From Gibbula magus (lineage: Eukaryota; Mollusca; Gastropoda; Trochida; Trochidae): 64,000 nt of DNA. Location of the stretch: NCBI GenBank assembly GCA_936450465.1, contig OW388303.1, positions 10,757,021-10,821,020 on the forward strand, given 5' to 3'. Shown here piece by piece: positions 37,473 to 49,802 of the stretch. A program made the translations under genes and the position numbers. Within the stretch, counting starts at the first letter, position 1; the number at the start of each line of letters is the position of its first letter. The notes beneath the pieces were generated by a model. That model was not told where the DNA came from, made no database searches, and saw only the letters and a list, made by a program, of their open reading frames with translations.

Positions 37473-38314
37473 GATTCATTACGGATGTTGATGAAAATAT
37501 CAAAATTTCTCCAAAAATCTATCTCCGTGAAATAAATACACTTAATTTTCCCCTAATTTTTCCAACTTAAAATAAGCCCAGAAATTGCATTAATTAGTAA
37601 AGGTGTTTTCCAGTCTAAATATAGATCCAGTCTATTATTTTCAAGCGCAAAGCATTATGGTCTAGCTCACACACAGTAAACAAACACACGAAAGAATAAA
37701 AAAAAATATGAGCAATGAAAGAAATCGAAATATATAATTTTTTGGCGGTTATTTATTAACCATTTCATTTAATTATGTATTTGCTACATATATTGGAATA
37801 ATTGTTTTACCCAACTAGGTATTTTGCTTGAATTTTATAATTAATGAGAGTAAAAATTTGTCATAATTTGCTGGTCTTATCTGAATAAAAAGAACATTAA
37901 ACAGGAAATAATTTGTATATTCTCAGGACATTTAGAAACATAGTTTGTAAATCAATCGTCACATTCAGTAATGTGTGACAAGGGTACTTTGCAAGAGCGA
38001 CGCGTGAAGCACGTGCAGCACATGGGTTGTTATGGCGACTTGCGCTAGAGACGAGCCTTCACGCTTCGGAAGCGCTTGCTGTTTGTGTAGTACGTATTAC
38101 GCAAAAAAGGGGACTCTGTTTATATACGTCAGATACCCGTAGCGCGCGCTAGTCGAAGTGATACTTCTCTTTGAAACCAAATTGCAATACATTGTCGTGA
38201 TATGAAAATTATTTAACATATGCCATGTTGTAGATAAACAAATTCTCTGGCGAATGACGTTATAAGTATATTTTCAAAAAATTTGAAACACTAACATCCG
38301 TGATGGCTCTTTAA
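37473..38314. mobile_element. TTAA-flanked MITE, family 2, copy 2
   Basis: The right end GATGGCTCTTTAA and body (CTATCTCCGTGAAATA, TATTTTCAAGCGCAAAGCATTATGG in two parts, CACATTCAGTAATGTGTGACA) match the copies at 9046 and 39561. The left end is diverged (ACGGATGTTGATGAAAAT). Confidence 0.7.
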
Positions 38315-39560
38315 TTTAAGTTGTATGCTTCTCACGAGGGTAATACGGTCTCATGTACCATCTTTGTACCAGTGTCCCACCAGTGATATCGATTGAATTA
38401 CCCTAGCTTGGCCCTAAACGTAAACAAAATGGCGTCATCCATCTCGACTGAAATGTTAAAAGTCGTATAACGTATTACTACAAGCTTTTCAATGCCTTAA
38501 AACGAGTTACTGTTAGTTTAATGGAGTGTAAAAGCAATGCCAAATAAGATTCGTTTCCAAACCAAGCAGATAAGGCGAAAATAAGTTTGTAATTAATAGA
38601 CTCGTAAACAGCTGATCGAACTGTTCAAAACTCCGTACACCGCGTGCGTCATTTTGTAACGTCATCTGACCATAATGCGACACCTACACTCAGCTAGGAG
38701 CTGTTACTATGGCAGCGGGGTACATGAAATTTGTACACCATAAGATTGACGGGGTACATAAGAAAAAAAAGTAACGATCGTTAGCCAATCAAAAACGAGT
38801 ATTTTACTGTAAGGAAAGTTAAGTACAAATGTAGGTAATGAGTGTGCATGACAGTTCTGTGAAGGTGTCGGTATATTTAGCTGTAGTTTGAACATTGCCT
38901 TCAAAGGTAATCGATTATCTTGGAGAGTCTAAAAACTTTTTTTTATATTGTTGGTAAGGTGAAACTTGTATTTTTGTTGTTAGGTCTGTGTGAAATAGAA
39001 ATAAACCATTGTGTGAGAAACGCTAATAACAGACTCTTAAGATATTCAACTAAACGAATGGTTTGCTTTTGAAATATTAACTGTTAAATCTTCTGTAAAT
39101 CACGCATTTAAAAATCGCTATTGTGGAATCTCTTTAACTTGGCGAGATATGATAGTGAAATTTGACTTTTTAGATGCGTCAACGAATTGAAGTTCAAGAA
39201 GTTGACAACATCCTTATATAATGAACTTCATTTCCATACTTATAAAGACAATATCACTTTAATGTAAAGCATGCAAATTAAAAATTTCAAATCCTTAAAT
39301 CGAATTATATTGTGGATACATGTAGTTCTTTACAAAACACATGGTTATCTTATAAATATAATCTAATACTTTCTCAAATATGCTTAAAATATCAAAGACA
39401 TTCAAAGTAGACTTCAGTGCATTTAACAGTGTTTTGTTTTCGACTCAGTAGAAAATTTTGTAGTGTTTCTTTTGCCCTTTAATTGGTGAACAGACGATAT
39501 GAACATTGACAAAAGACACCGAAAGTTATCCCATCTGAATCAAGAAATAAGTGTGTTATT

Positions 39561-40292
39561 TTAAAGAGCCATCAAGGATGTTGATGTAAATTGCTGAACA
39601 TCTATCTCCGTGAAATATATACACTTAATTTTTCACAGATTTTTTCGACCCAAAATAAGCCGAGAAATTGCAACTTATTAGTAAAGGTGTTTTCCAGTCT
39701 AAATAAAGATCCAGTCTACTATTTTCAAGCGCAAAACATTGTGGTCTTACTAACACAATGTATACAAAGACACGAAAGAATAACAAGTTTATGAGTTTTA
39801 TAATTAATGAAAGTAAAAGGTTGTCATAATTTGCCGGTCTTATTTCAATAAAAAGTACATTAAACAGGCAATAATTTGTATATTCTCAGGACATTTAGAA
39901 ACATTGTTTATAAAGCAATCGTTACATTCAGTAATGTGTGACAATGGTAACTTGCAAGAGAACCACGTGTAGCATGTGCAGCACATGGGTTGTTATGGCG
40001 ACTTGCGCTAGAGACGAGCCTTCACGCTTCGGAAACGCTTGCTGCTGTGAACTATGTTTTATGCAATAAAGGGAATTCTGTTTATATGACGTCAGATACC
40101 CTTAACGCGTGTTACTCGAATGAGTTTTTCTCTTTGAAACCAAATTGCATTACATTGTCGTGATACATCGTATGAAAATTATCTATCACATGTCATGTTG
40201 GAGATAACATGTTTCTCTGGCGATCGACGTTATAAGTATATTTTCCACAAAATAATTGTATTTGAAACACTAACATCCTTTATGGCTCTTGA
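39561..40292. mobile_element. TTAA-flanked MITE, family 2, copy 3 (732 bp)
   Basis: It begins TTAAAGAGCCATCAAGGATG and ends ACATCCTTTATGGCTCTTGA, an inverted repeat of about 20 bp with TTAA mutated to TTGA on the right. The body is shared with copies 1 and 2. It has no coding capacity. Confidence 0.75.
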
Positions 40293-42472
40293 AGACAATA
40301 ACGACCATGCGAACTCATTGAAACCGGTGGAAAATGTGCTCAAAGAAGTGAACGTCAGATGAGGCAAAATGAAGTTAAGAAGGTCAAATGAGGCCTGGCG
40401 AGGTCAGAGCAGGTTAGAATGACATACGGTAAGTAACACACCTGTCACCTATCTCACCTTGATATACACTCATCATCACTCACCTTCATGTGGTGAATTT
40501 TAATAGTCTATTTAATTATGTTATTTATATTTATAGTGTGTTTGTCCTCTGGTTTGAACTTAGATTTTAGAATATATTATTTTCTGTATATTTTACCTCA
40601 CCAGGTCATATAGGGATTGTTTATTTCAAAGTGTATATATAATTTACAAGCACAGCTCTGCCTTTACGATACTGATTTTGTTAAACATATTTATCTTGTT
40701 TCAGCTTTTTAATTATTATTATTTACTTATAGTTCGTTCCTGGTTCAATCGGAATAACTTATTTGATTACGTCTGTAATATATATCTATTATGTTCATGT
40801 CTTGTTTTTTTCTAACACGGTGCCATTTCTTTTAAAAAATAATGCTCATACTCTCAGAATCGTGAAAAACTGCACTGAATTACGAACACAGATGTGAAAA
40901 CATCTACCTATTTTTAAGGGCATCTATAGAAGTGGAATGCAGGTATGAAGTACAGCAATATAACGATACATTTTGAATATGGAGTAAGCATATACACGAC
41001 TTATACACGAAACGGGATGTATATTCACAATAAAACTTAACGTGCTCTAGCATAGCATTACAAAGGAATCATATAACATGAAGCTCTCCTGAGATAATAT
41101 TGGAAAATAACATGGGCATCAAACGTTAGATATTTTCTAGTTTCTCATGGCTATGTTTTCCTCTGCTTAAATTAAATCGTTCGTAAACACCACGCTTGTA
41201 TAAACTCTTTTCATTATCGAGCTATACACATGTATTATGTTTCATCAGCATTGGCAATAAAATCTGAATAATAACACATCTCTTGGTTGTTATAGCAAGT
41301 ATTTAAAGAGCAGATTCAGCTTTTAAATCATTTGATGTGATGAACAAAATAACCAGTAATGTGTCGTTATCTATAAAACAGTAAGTAAACAAAAAGACGA
41401 ATGGTTGAATACTTAGTTATAAAGAGTTTCACTTGTTGTAAAGATACTTATGTAAACTCTGTAGACCGAAGGCCTTGAACACAATTAACATTTTGTCAAT
41501 AAAGAAGTTGTCATCCACAGAAAGCTTGCTGTTCATCCTTTTATATCGAGATCGTTCGTATAACGTTCAACTTTCCAGATGAGATTGACAACTCTTTGAA
41601 CTGATGTATGACCATGTACTCTTGGGAGCAATAAAAACATTTGAATAAACCCCTCAAAAACCAAAAAAGACATTGAGATCGTTCATGACATTCCTAACAC
41701 ACATACTTACAACTAGCCAAAGAAAGAAACACGTAACTCGAAACGATTACATCACGACTTCATGTATGGGCTGTCGTTGTATATGCTATCTCACTAAAGG
41801 AATAATGTATAGTTACACGTACATTACAGGATTTTGATATACCTGTCGGGTGATAATGTCATGCAGTGTTTGCTTACCCTGAGGCAGTGGCTTATGTGTA
41901 CAACTCATAACATGCCGTTACAAGAAGCCTTGACCTATAGCCGTACATGAGCAATATATGCCCATTTCATAATGACAGTTGGCTATTTATCAATTTAGCT
42001 TAAGTTCTAATTGATTTAATATTATATTTCTTCTTTTCTTTGTTGATTCTTTATTTGTTTTTATTTATACGATATGGAAAATGATTTTTTTTTACATGAT
42101 TAAGTTTCTTCATTTACTAGCTCGTTCACTGATTAGAGAATTGTTGGTTAAATTCATAGGATCTACAATAAAAGCCAGTAAATTTTACATATTGAGATAG
42201 AATATAAAATTATGTAAAATTCATGCATTTTACAAATACAATGAAATTAAATGCATAACTTCCCTTCAACATTTCGCTTCAGTTCACGTTAATGAAAAAT
42301 ACGTCCTAACGAAGGCAGCAATTTTACCACTTTCTTCATTGTATATTCTCGTGCTTACCATATTCAGGTAGCCAGATTTACTGAATGAAATATCTCGACT
42401 GTAAGCGATGATCTCATATTTGATACACAGTCATTGTTCAATACTTCATTGTACAGGACTTAGGCTCGATGA

Positions 42473-42480
42473 TACTACTG

Positions 42481-42568
<88 letters not shown>

Positions 42569-42625
42569 TACTACTACTACTACTACTACTGCTGCTGCTG
42601 CTACTACTACTACTACTGCTACTGC
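42473..42625 (+). repeat. (ACT)n trinucleotide microsatellite
   Basis: About 50 units of ACT/CTA run with few interruptions (TTC, GCT). The poly-Thr and poly-Leu frames it creates are artefacts. Confidence 0.95.
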
Positions 42626-43938
42626 TAATGATAATTATAATGATAATACCTTAATGATAATACCTTAATAATAATAATAATAACATTTCTCATTACCCAA
42701 TAATATTATTATCATTATCAATTATATCATTAGCATACTTCTACCATCATCATTATTCTAACGAGTACTGTGTTACTCCTTAAGTCTTCTAACAGTGTCC
42801 ACCAAACCGTCATGTGAGAGGCTACCAGGGTAACGATCACTGCACCATCACCTTCAAACCAGATACCGACTGCTGGTAAACAGGGCTGATTTAGAATTAG
42901 TCCCTTGCCGAAATTAACATCACGAGTCTTACAACTCATGTCTCAATGTGGCTCATCACCAAAGGGATCGTCACATATTCCGACAAGCGTGTAATTAGAT
43001 ACAAAACAAAGCTGTCAGTAATAGTTCTATGTTTTAACGCAACATCAAGTATCTAAGGTTAAGGTCGACTTTCTTACAATATGTACACACACGAGAAGGA
43101 ATTTCAAAGGCAAAGAAGGCCTCTCTGTAACCATATACACAGAGGTTGTTGTCGTGTATCTGAGTTTAAGGGTTATTCACAGGATAAAGGTCTATGCCCC
43201 AACTTGTATGATTAATGAGTTTCTTAAGTTTCTGTATGTCAAGTATGACCCTAGAGGGTCATCATGTTCTCTTCTATTTATCTAGATTTATCTTCTATTT
43301 GGGAAGCATTTTATATGATGTTTAAATGAAACAGGTACATTTCCAAATTGTAATTTTTGTGCGAACTGTACACGACCATTTCAATCTTGTTATTGTTTTC
43401 ATCGAAAAAAATGAAATAACTAACTAATAACTAATAAAATGCAAGTGTCATAATAGTGATGATTCATGACCAGTGATGCATAGCTATAAGAATAGATAAT
43501 GAAAAATTCTAATTGTTTAAAAAAAGGTTCATTCCAAATCTTGTTCTTGCTGGAATGAAGAATGACAAGGTAGTCGTTGAATGATCGACTAAGGGGGACA
43601 TGGCGAGAGTTCATTTTAAAACATTTTCCAATTCAATTGCCTTGTCAGCTTTTAAAACATTTCTCTCTTTTTCCATTCATACATAGCTTACAGTTTATAT
43701 CCTATTGTCAAAAAATGAAAATGAATAGTATACTTTGGCATATTCTATTTAAATATATAAACATACAAATGAAAATGAACAGCATCAATTCTACATAAAA
43801 TTCTTTATAGTTTCATTTGGCAAATTCTGTGTCAAAATATATGCATACAAATGACAATTTTCAATTAATTCATTGCATTGATGAGCTATTATACAAAGCT
43901 ACAAAGTTACATTGCTCGTCCTATACATGTAAACTACA

Positions 43939-44369
43939 CTCACGGGCAAAATAAAGTATACATTCTTTTCAATAAAACACAAAACATTTCTGCCGGGAAA
44001 AGTCGATTTTGAATGGTCGAGATGAGGATCTCCTTAAGATATATACAGTTTAATTCATGGGGTATGATACTTAATCTTTTCAAACACATAAGGGGATGCT
44101 TAAATAGCTTTTTAAATTAAAGACGCATCGTTGATGTAGGATGTCATAAAACAAACCAGAAAGCCATATTTCACTCTCCTATCTCGCCAGCTTAAGGAGA
44201 TTGTATAACGACTATTTTGAAAAAAGCCGGGTTTTTTTCAGATAATGTTTAAACAATTACAGATTAATTTAGTCGTCTTTAGAGACATGGTGTCACTATG
44301 TTTTAGACGTGACCATTACTCGTTGATTAAACTATCTTGCGTTGTTGTACTTTCTTTTGCCCACGAGTG
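43939..44369. mobile_element. Tc1-like MITE with CTCACGGGCAAAA ends
   Basis: It starts ACTCACGGGCAAAATAAAGT and ends ACTTTCTTTTGCCCACGAGT, an inverted repeat of about 20 bp. Similar ends occur at 50647-51166 and 56198-56741. A single end, CTTTCTTTTGCCCGTC, sits at 47270, at the left border of the large tandem duplication. It has no coding capacity. Confidence 0.65.
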
Positions 44370-44616
44370 AACGTTAATTTTGTTCAGACGAGGAATTATC
44401 CATGTCAAAACTTTCAACATCGATAGTCACCAACGTATGCATTTATGAAAACGCTATACTGTTACATCAAAATCACTTACTGGTCTAAGGAGAGGTTGTT
44501 CTAAGTTGATAACTTGTACCCAATCCTTTTCTTATGAATAAAATATGTTTGAAACGAAACTTACTGGTCGATATACAATGCAAATTAACCCGGTTTTCAT
44601 CACTTATTAACCATGA

Positions 44617-44982
44617 TCATATGAGATCCATTGCTTCAAGGCGGCTACTCAGCATGTTCATGCCCATGTTTCCAAATCCAGTCAATCCAGAAAGTCCACT
44701 GAAACCATTTTGACCACCAAATCTATTGGATCCAAAAGAATTTGTCCGTCTACTGAGAAGGTTGATCAGGGCTGCCAGGAGCGTGTTCCCGCTATTCTGA
44801 AGAGGCGCTGGGTTTCGGTACTGTTGAAACATATTTGGTTGAAACATCCCATAAAGACTGGACATTTCTGAAGCGTCTGGGGCATCATACTCCGAGCCTC
44901 CACGATTGGCTCTCCTGAATGCATGGGTACCAGAATGTAGAGCAACTACCAGTATAAAGAACACGAGTTTGGATGACATCAT
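44617..44982 (-). CDS. Small secreted Gly/Asn-rich protein with LEAMDLI tail
   Basis: A 121-aa protein begins MMSSKLVFFILVVALHSGTHA, a signal peptide likely cut before FRRANRGG. The body is Asn/Gln/Phe-containing (GMFQPNMFQQYRNPAPLQNS), then a short helix-like stretch (LLAALINLLSRR), then a Gly/Phe/Asn/Met repeat region (GGQNGFSGLSGLTGFGNMG), ending SSRLEAMDLI. Two ATGs in tandem could start it. An acceptor (minus strand TTCTGTTTCAG) ends at 44997, 15 nt upstream of the first. A TATA-like ATAAAAGG lies upstream at about 45360. The tail is nearly identical to LEAMDLV of the 33.2-kb gene, although the bodies do not align. Function unknown. Confidence 0.68.
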   Translation of the reverse strand: MMSSKLVFFILVVALHSGTHAFRRANRGGSEYDAPDASEMSSLYGMFQPNMFQQYRNPAPLQNSGNTLLAALINLLSRRTNSFGSNRFGGQNGFSGLSGLTGFGNMGMNMLSSRLEAMDLI

Positions 44983-45352
44983 TCACTTGTTGTTGACTGA
45001 AACAGAAGAACTTACTGTCAATATATATGATGATGTTATGACAGCTTTTGGATTTGAATGTTTTAGTACAAATATAAGGAATTCTTCAAAGACATTTAAG
45101 AGTTTGTGAGAAACAATACACTATTATGGACACCAACTTGGTTCTCACAACGTCTCAAATCCTCCTGAAAAAGGGGCAAGAAGTAACCCAGAAACGTTTT
45201 GAGAAACAAATGAAGAAGTTCTTATCCATTATATTGTCTTGTATTACAAAAACATATTTTGAAAGAAACATATTCAGGAATAAAAATGACCTAGGAACAG
45301 TGGACGGATAGTCCAGATCCATGACTGTGTATAATATACACATGTATAAGAG

Positions 45353-45362
45353 CCTTTTATAC
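45353..45362 (-). promoter_or_regulatory. TATA box candidate for the LEAMDLI gene
   Basis: On the minus strand, GTATAAAAGG lies about 365 bp upstream of the coding exon acceptor, like the TATA-to-coding-exon distances in the other cluster genes. I could not place the first-exon donor with confidence. Confidence 0.4.
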
Positions 45363-46664
45363 AGTCTTCATTTAGTAAGTCTACACCCTGAAATCATAAG
45401 TCGTTGCATTACTTAAAAATGCAATTTTAGAGTAAATTTGAAGTTTGAAGGATAGTTCTTTGTTCCAGATGTTTCACAGAAGATAGCGAATACTATCGTC
45501 ATAGATCTGATCTTAATTGGTACTACCAGCTTAAAAATCCGCAAGAGTAATAACGTTTTAAGCACCAAAGAATAATCAGATATATACAGTCTTAACTAAT
45601 TTCAAGACATGAATTGACGAAGTAATCACGGTGTTTGAATTGATTGCTGTTGAAGTTAAGTATTCACATCCCATTGATGAAAACTCGGAAGTCCATAAAA
45701 TACACATTAATTCACTTGATGAAGATCGAGACACAGCCAAATTGTTCGATTTGGCACACAGATGTAACCTGAATGGGAAAACCCATAGCCATTCCCATCC
45801 TAAGATTAAAAACAAATATAAAATCGTCATTACCAATGAATTAATCAAACCTAGAACTTTTCAGTAATTCGAAGTACATGTTTCCAACCTGAATCTATAT
45901 ATTTTATGAAATTAATCGTTGATATAGCATTTCGGCAAAATAAACATCTAATTGTACATACCTCGTGATGCTCAGCCTCCCAAACTTTGTACCTACATCA
46001 CTTTCTTTATTGGCTTTATACCTTATGCTTGAGCGGAATGAATTAGCTTGATACACCTGAGTCGTGTTTACATGATATCTGCAGTGTTCTCTTACCTGTA
46101 CATTGCACCCTTTGATCCCAACCCTATTGTTACTTATGACTGGACTTGGAGAGAACATTGAAAACTGCACTTCATTACTACATGTTGTCTCGAACCAGTA
46201 ATGCAAAAATAAATATCTTTGATTTTATTTTATCAGAATAACACATTTATGATCTCTTTTATGTATTTTTTACAAAACAAACTAAGTGTCATAGAAAAAG
46301 CCAATGACATTGGCGTCGGCAAATTATGTCATTTAGATGTTTTCAATATTCAATATACAATGTAGGGCATGCTTTTCATATAAAAACTAAGAAAAACACA
46401 GAATGTACAGAGGCACTTTTCAATAATGGACAGAAAAAACATAACACTGGACCTTTATTTCACTCATCCAAATATCATTTAACAAATGTCATGCATAATA
46501 TGAAACTAGCGGGATATAAGCATTATTGACAAGCTTTTTAAAAAAAACCCATACATGTAACTACTATTTACTTGAAATACATAACATTGTCATTTACATA
46601 GTGAACAAATCTTTATACATTTTAGATAACATTATTTTGAATAGTGCAACTTCTTGTACTCTTT

Positions 46665-46765
46665 TTTGCCCAGTCCCTTTCGGGATTCGAACCCACATCC
46701 TTAGACTTTACCCAAGCACTGACCGTACCAACAGCTCACCACACGACCACGGGGCCGCCACAAAG
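46665..46765 (-). repeat. tRNA-derived SINE
   Basis: On the minus strand, GGTCGTGTGGTGAGCTGTTGG (A-box region, read in parts) is followed by GTGGGTTCGAATCCC (B box). It is related to the copy at 48-145. A flank block of the same family (AATAGTACAAATTATTG) lies at 46868-46884. Confidence 0.6.
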
Positions 46766-47442
46766 ATTGAGTTCCAACAATCGATAATGAAGCTATTTTT
46801 ACATTCAGTACCCTTCTGAATGTATTAGACAAACATGCCATTTAGATGATTGGGATGACACTACCTACAATAGTACAAATTATTGATTTTTTTTTCGGGC
46901 CGAATTTCTTACTATTCACTAAATACTGCCTATATTATGACATATCGTCTTTAATAGTATTTTAAAAAATGTATGATAATAAACTTAGGTTGAGAGACGT
47001 TATACATATTCCTTGAATTGTAGTTACAGAAAAAGACCATTACACCAACATGACCCCTACCATGGTCAAAATGATGTAAAGGTGTGCAGGATGAGGCACT
47101 TTTATTGATTTTCACACAGAGTATGTGTTATATGTCGATGAACAGTTGTGATTTGTCAAAATTAATTTGGGGGAATTTAAAAAAAAAGAAGTTTTGGAAT
47201 ACGACGTCGAAAACTATTTGACTTTGAAAATTATAATATAATAAACACAACTTAGTGATATACTTTCTTTTGCCCGTCAAATTTATGAGCGGTCATTTTC
47301 GAGAACATATTTTCAAATGTGGTTGACACTTCCATACATCAATCATCCAGGTACGATGACAAATTCAAGTGTCAGCTATATATGATTGACTTTAACCGTC
47401 TTTGTTCTATTCATTTTACTAATTTTGGAAATATGTTGTGCT

Positions 47443-47501
47443 TATAAATATGAAGGACAAGTTTGTCTCAATACTCCCATTTCATTTCGAAGACACGTCA
47501 G
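47443..47501 (+). promoter_or_regulatory. TATA box and non-coding exon 1, copy A gene
   Basis: TATAAATA at 47443-47450 is followed by a short exon ending GACACGTCAG at 47501 before a GTAAGG donor. The same sequence lies at 53306-53364 in copy B. Confidence 0.55.
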
Positions 47502-47604
47502 GTAAGGGTTACTGTGCTCTCACAATGTGATATTATAACGTAAAAATATGATATTTGTAAAGTGTATTAAAGGACCAATTTCATAAAAGATTTATCATTT
47601 TTAA

Positions 47605-47606
<2 letters not shown>

Positions 47607-47636
<30 letters not shown>
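47607..47636 (+). repeat. Poly-G tract
   Basis: About 30 consecutive G lie in the first intron of the copy A gene. The same place in copy B has only GGGGG (about 53468). Either a young slippage expansion or a sequencing artefact. Confidence 0.8.
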
Positions 47637-47637
<1 letters not shown>

Positions 47638-47868
47638 TTCGTTATCAGTTACTTAATATATTCCACATTTTATGGAATTGCTGTCTTTAATTGAAATGTT
47701 CAAGGTGTGAAAAGACTTATTAAAATAATATATTCTTCATTTTAAGTAGTGAAATAAATATAATAAGCATGTATATAATTTATAGGTTTAGTTTTAAATG
47801 TAAAAAACTACAAACGTTCAATTGATAAAATATGAGAGAATAATTTTCTATGTTTCTATTTAGATCAA

Positions 47869-48171
47869 ATGCACACGATGATGAAGGTTGCAGTACTTGT
47901 CGTTATGATGTTTGCAATGGTGTATTCAATGCCTCAAACGACAACATCATCCGGGACACAGGGGAATCCTATGGTCGGAGGTTCGATGAGCTCATTAGGA
48001 GGATTATTTGGAAGATCATTAGGATCAATGGGATCAATGGGATCAATGGGCATTCCAATGTTTGGGAACTCGATGGGGCGCAACTCATTTTTCGGGAACA
48101 TGTTCTTCAACCCTTACCAGCGTTGGATCTATGAGAACGTCTACGACTTCGATATGGGCGGACTTTGGTGA
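47869..48171 (+). CDS. Small secreted Gly/Ser/Met-rich protein, copy A
   Basis: The frame encodes up to 100 aa. In-frame ATGs lie at 47869, 47878 and 47881. Copy B keeps only the equivalent of 47881, so the ancestral start is probably there and the 47869 start is a copy A gain. The signal peptide is MKVAVLVVMMFAMVYS, cut near MPQTT. The body is TSSGTQGNPMVGGSM, a GRSLGSMGSMGSMG repeat, and GNSMGRNSFFGNMF. It ends FNPYQRWIYENVYDFDMGGL then W. The acceptor ATTTAG ends at 47863. After the stop a GTGAGT donor at 48180 joins a 3' UTR exon from 48657, with AATAAA at 48688. The C-terminus matches the gene at 60.5 kb (FNPFQ, LENMFDIDI). No known family is recognised. Confidence 0.77.
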   Translation: MHTMMKVAVLVVMMFAMVYSMPQTTTSSGTQGNPMVGGSMSSLGGLFGRSLGSMGSMGSMGIPMFGNSMGRNSFFGNMFFNPYQRWIYENVYDFDMGGLW

Positions 48172-48778
48172 TTGTTTAAGTGAGTAAGGTGCACGAATGT
48201 ATGGATAGTCTCCTTCTTGGTTCACTTATTTGGTCGTTTCTGTAAACATTTCTATGAAAAAGGGCAAAGAGAATGTGCATCTTGTTTGTATTGTTTTCAT
48301 TATTAAATTTATTTGTTGTTTAACCATACATTTAATTGTATATTGTTTCATCTAATTATATCCATTTTTGTTTATAACGGTATAATGATATTTATCAAGT
48401 TTGGCGTTGATCATCGATAAATACGTATTCTTTAAAATCACAACTTCAGTGGGACCATTGACACATTCATAAAACATTAACGCGTATGTTAACTGTTATG
48501 AACATAACATAATTCTGTGAAAACTTTACAAATGTAATCATCTTTAAACTTGGTTTGATTGATGACGTCACTACACAGACATACCTAGGATAGGAATTCT
48601 GTTGAGTGATAAAAAATGTCCAACACGTAAATGAATATTATTTCTTTTCATTTCAGGTCCCAGAGATCTACAAAGAATTTCTTTGATAATAAACACTGTG
48701 GATGTATCAAAATGTTTCATTTGTCATTTGGAGACGTGAGCCACGTGGATGCTTATCTGTCTTGGCTAAAGAGTTGGT

Positions 48779-48950
48779 GTAAGTGAGAGATATACCCATA
48801 CTTTTCCTCGTGTATCAAATAATACCCTACACTTTCCCCTTGGGGCCCTTACGAGGGGAAGCCGAGTAAGGGTACAAGGGGGCAAACTGTTGGGTATCAT
48901 TTGATACACAAGGAAAGTATGGGTATATCTGTCTTATACCTCACTTACGG
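48779..48950. repeat. Foldback element, intact in copy A
   Basis: Left arm GATATACCCATACTTTTCCT then GTGTATCAAAT pairs with right arm ATTTGATACACAAGG then AAAGTATGGGTATATC. In between lies CCTTACGAGGGGAAGCCGAG. Copy B (about 54609-54735) has lost most of the right arm. Confidence 0.7.
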
Positions 48951-49235
48951 TCGAGTGTAAGCGGATGCTATTTCATAATATTTCTTAACAATACAGCTGT
49001 AAACAAGCTTGTGTATGAAACGCACAACCCAAATACGGCCTCATTACCCATGTTTGGGGCTCGAAATATAAATTAAATTGATATGGCCCAATGACCGTAT
49101 TGTCAACGCAGATGCACGTGCATCTTGCTGAAATGTACAGCTTACGCTATAAACTGCAAGGCTAATGTCAACGTGGCCACAGTTTAGAGAAAACTGAAGC
49201 AACTTTCAGTATGTTAAGACATTCTGCACCAGAAA

Positions 49236-49266
49236 CAACAGGACACGGGTTCGATCCCAGGTGCCT
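49236..49266 (+). repeat. Half tRNA-like SINE (B box only), copy A
   Basis: GACACGGGTTCGATCCCAGG remains here, but the A-box half present in copy B (55106-55140) is missing. The 121-bp loss is flanked by CCA at both ends, which indicates a microhomology deletion in copy A. Confidence 0.65.
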
Positions 49267-49359
49267 TATATGTTCATTTATACTCTGACATTTTATAAAG
49301 TATCATCACTTAGATTTGGAAATTTAGAAAATTGACTCTATTGTTTCTCAGTCGTTCAA

Positions 49360-49460
49360 AAGTGTAGGTATATTAAAAAAGTGTAGGTATATCAGAATAA
49401 GTGTAGGTATATCAGAAAAAGTATAGGTATATCAGAAAAAGTGTAGGTGTATCGGCTAAT
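49360..49460 (+). repeat. 20-bp tandem repeat (AGTGTAGGTATATCAGAAAA)
   Basis: Four to five imperfect units occur in copy A and about four in copy B (55270-55345). A second short array, TTGCTCCA, has four units at 49739-49774 in copy A and one in copy B. Confidence 0.75.
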
Positions 49461-49802
49461 ACACCTACATGTACACTTGTAACGCAAGAAACCATAGCAA
49501 CGAGACCGGAAGTTGGATAAAATGCTTTGATAGACGTTCATAACTATCATTAACAGTTAGGTAGGGTCTGAAATATGCCACAGGAATTACACCAAGTCTA
49601 CTACAGAGCACGGCGACACTCTGTACACATCCCTGAGGTGATTGAACACTGTCGGCCAAAAGGAACGCCTTCCATATATCTTTTCAGATATCGTGAAAAC
49701 TGTAATGAACAGTTTAGCAATATTAAAGCATTATGAAGTTGCTCCATTGCTCCATTGCTCCATTGCTCCATTGCTGCATAATATATTTAAATTTCAGAAG
49801 TG

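Larger units (their letters stand above)
40293..44600. other. Gene-free interval
   Basis: No gene can be supported. The stretch holds a trinucleotide microsatellite at 42473-42625, (AAT)n near 42663, and a Tc1-like MITE at 43939-44369. The remainder is AT-rich. Confidence 0.45.

Noticed and set aside
42408..42668. Poly-Thr and poly-Leu frames
   Set aside because: Produced by the (ACT)n microsatellite.
45631..45867. 78-codon + frame (VEVKYSHPIDENSEVHKIH)
   Set aside because: No signal peptide, splice or promoter support and no recognisable domain; AT-rich background frame is more likely.
49465..49659. 64-codon minus-strand frame, also present at 55358-55552
   Set aside because: Conserved only because the block was duplicated recently; differences are not biased to synonymous sites and no splice or signal features are seen.
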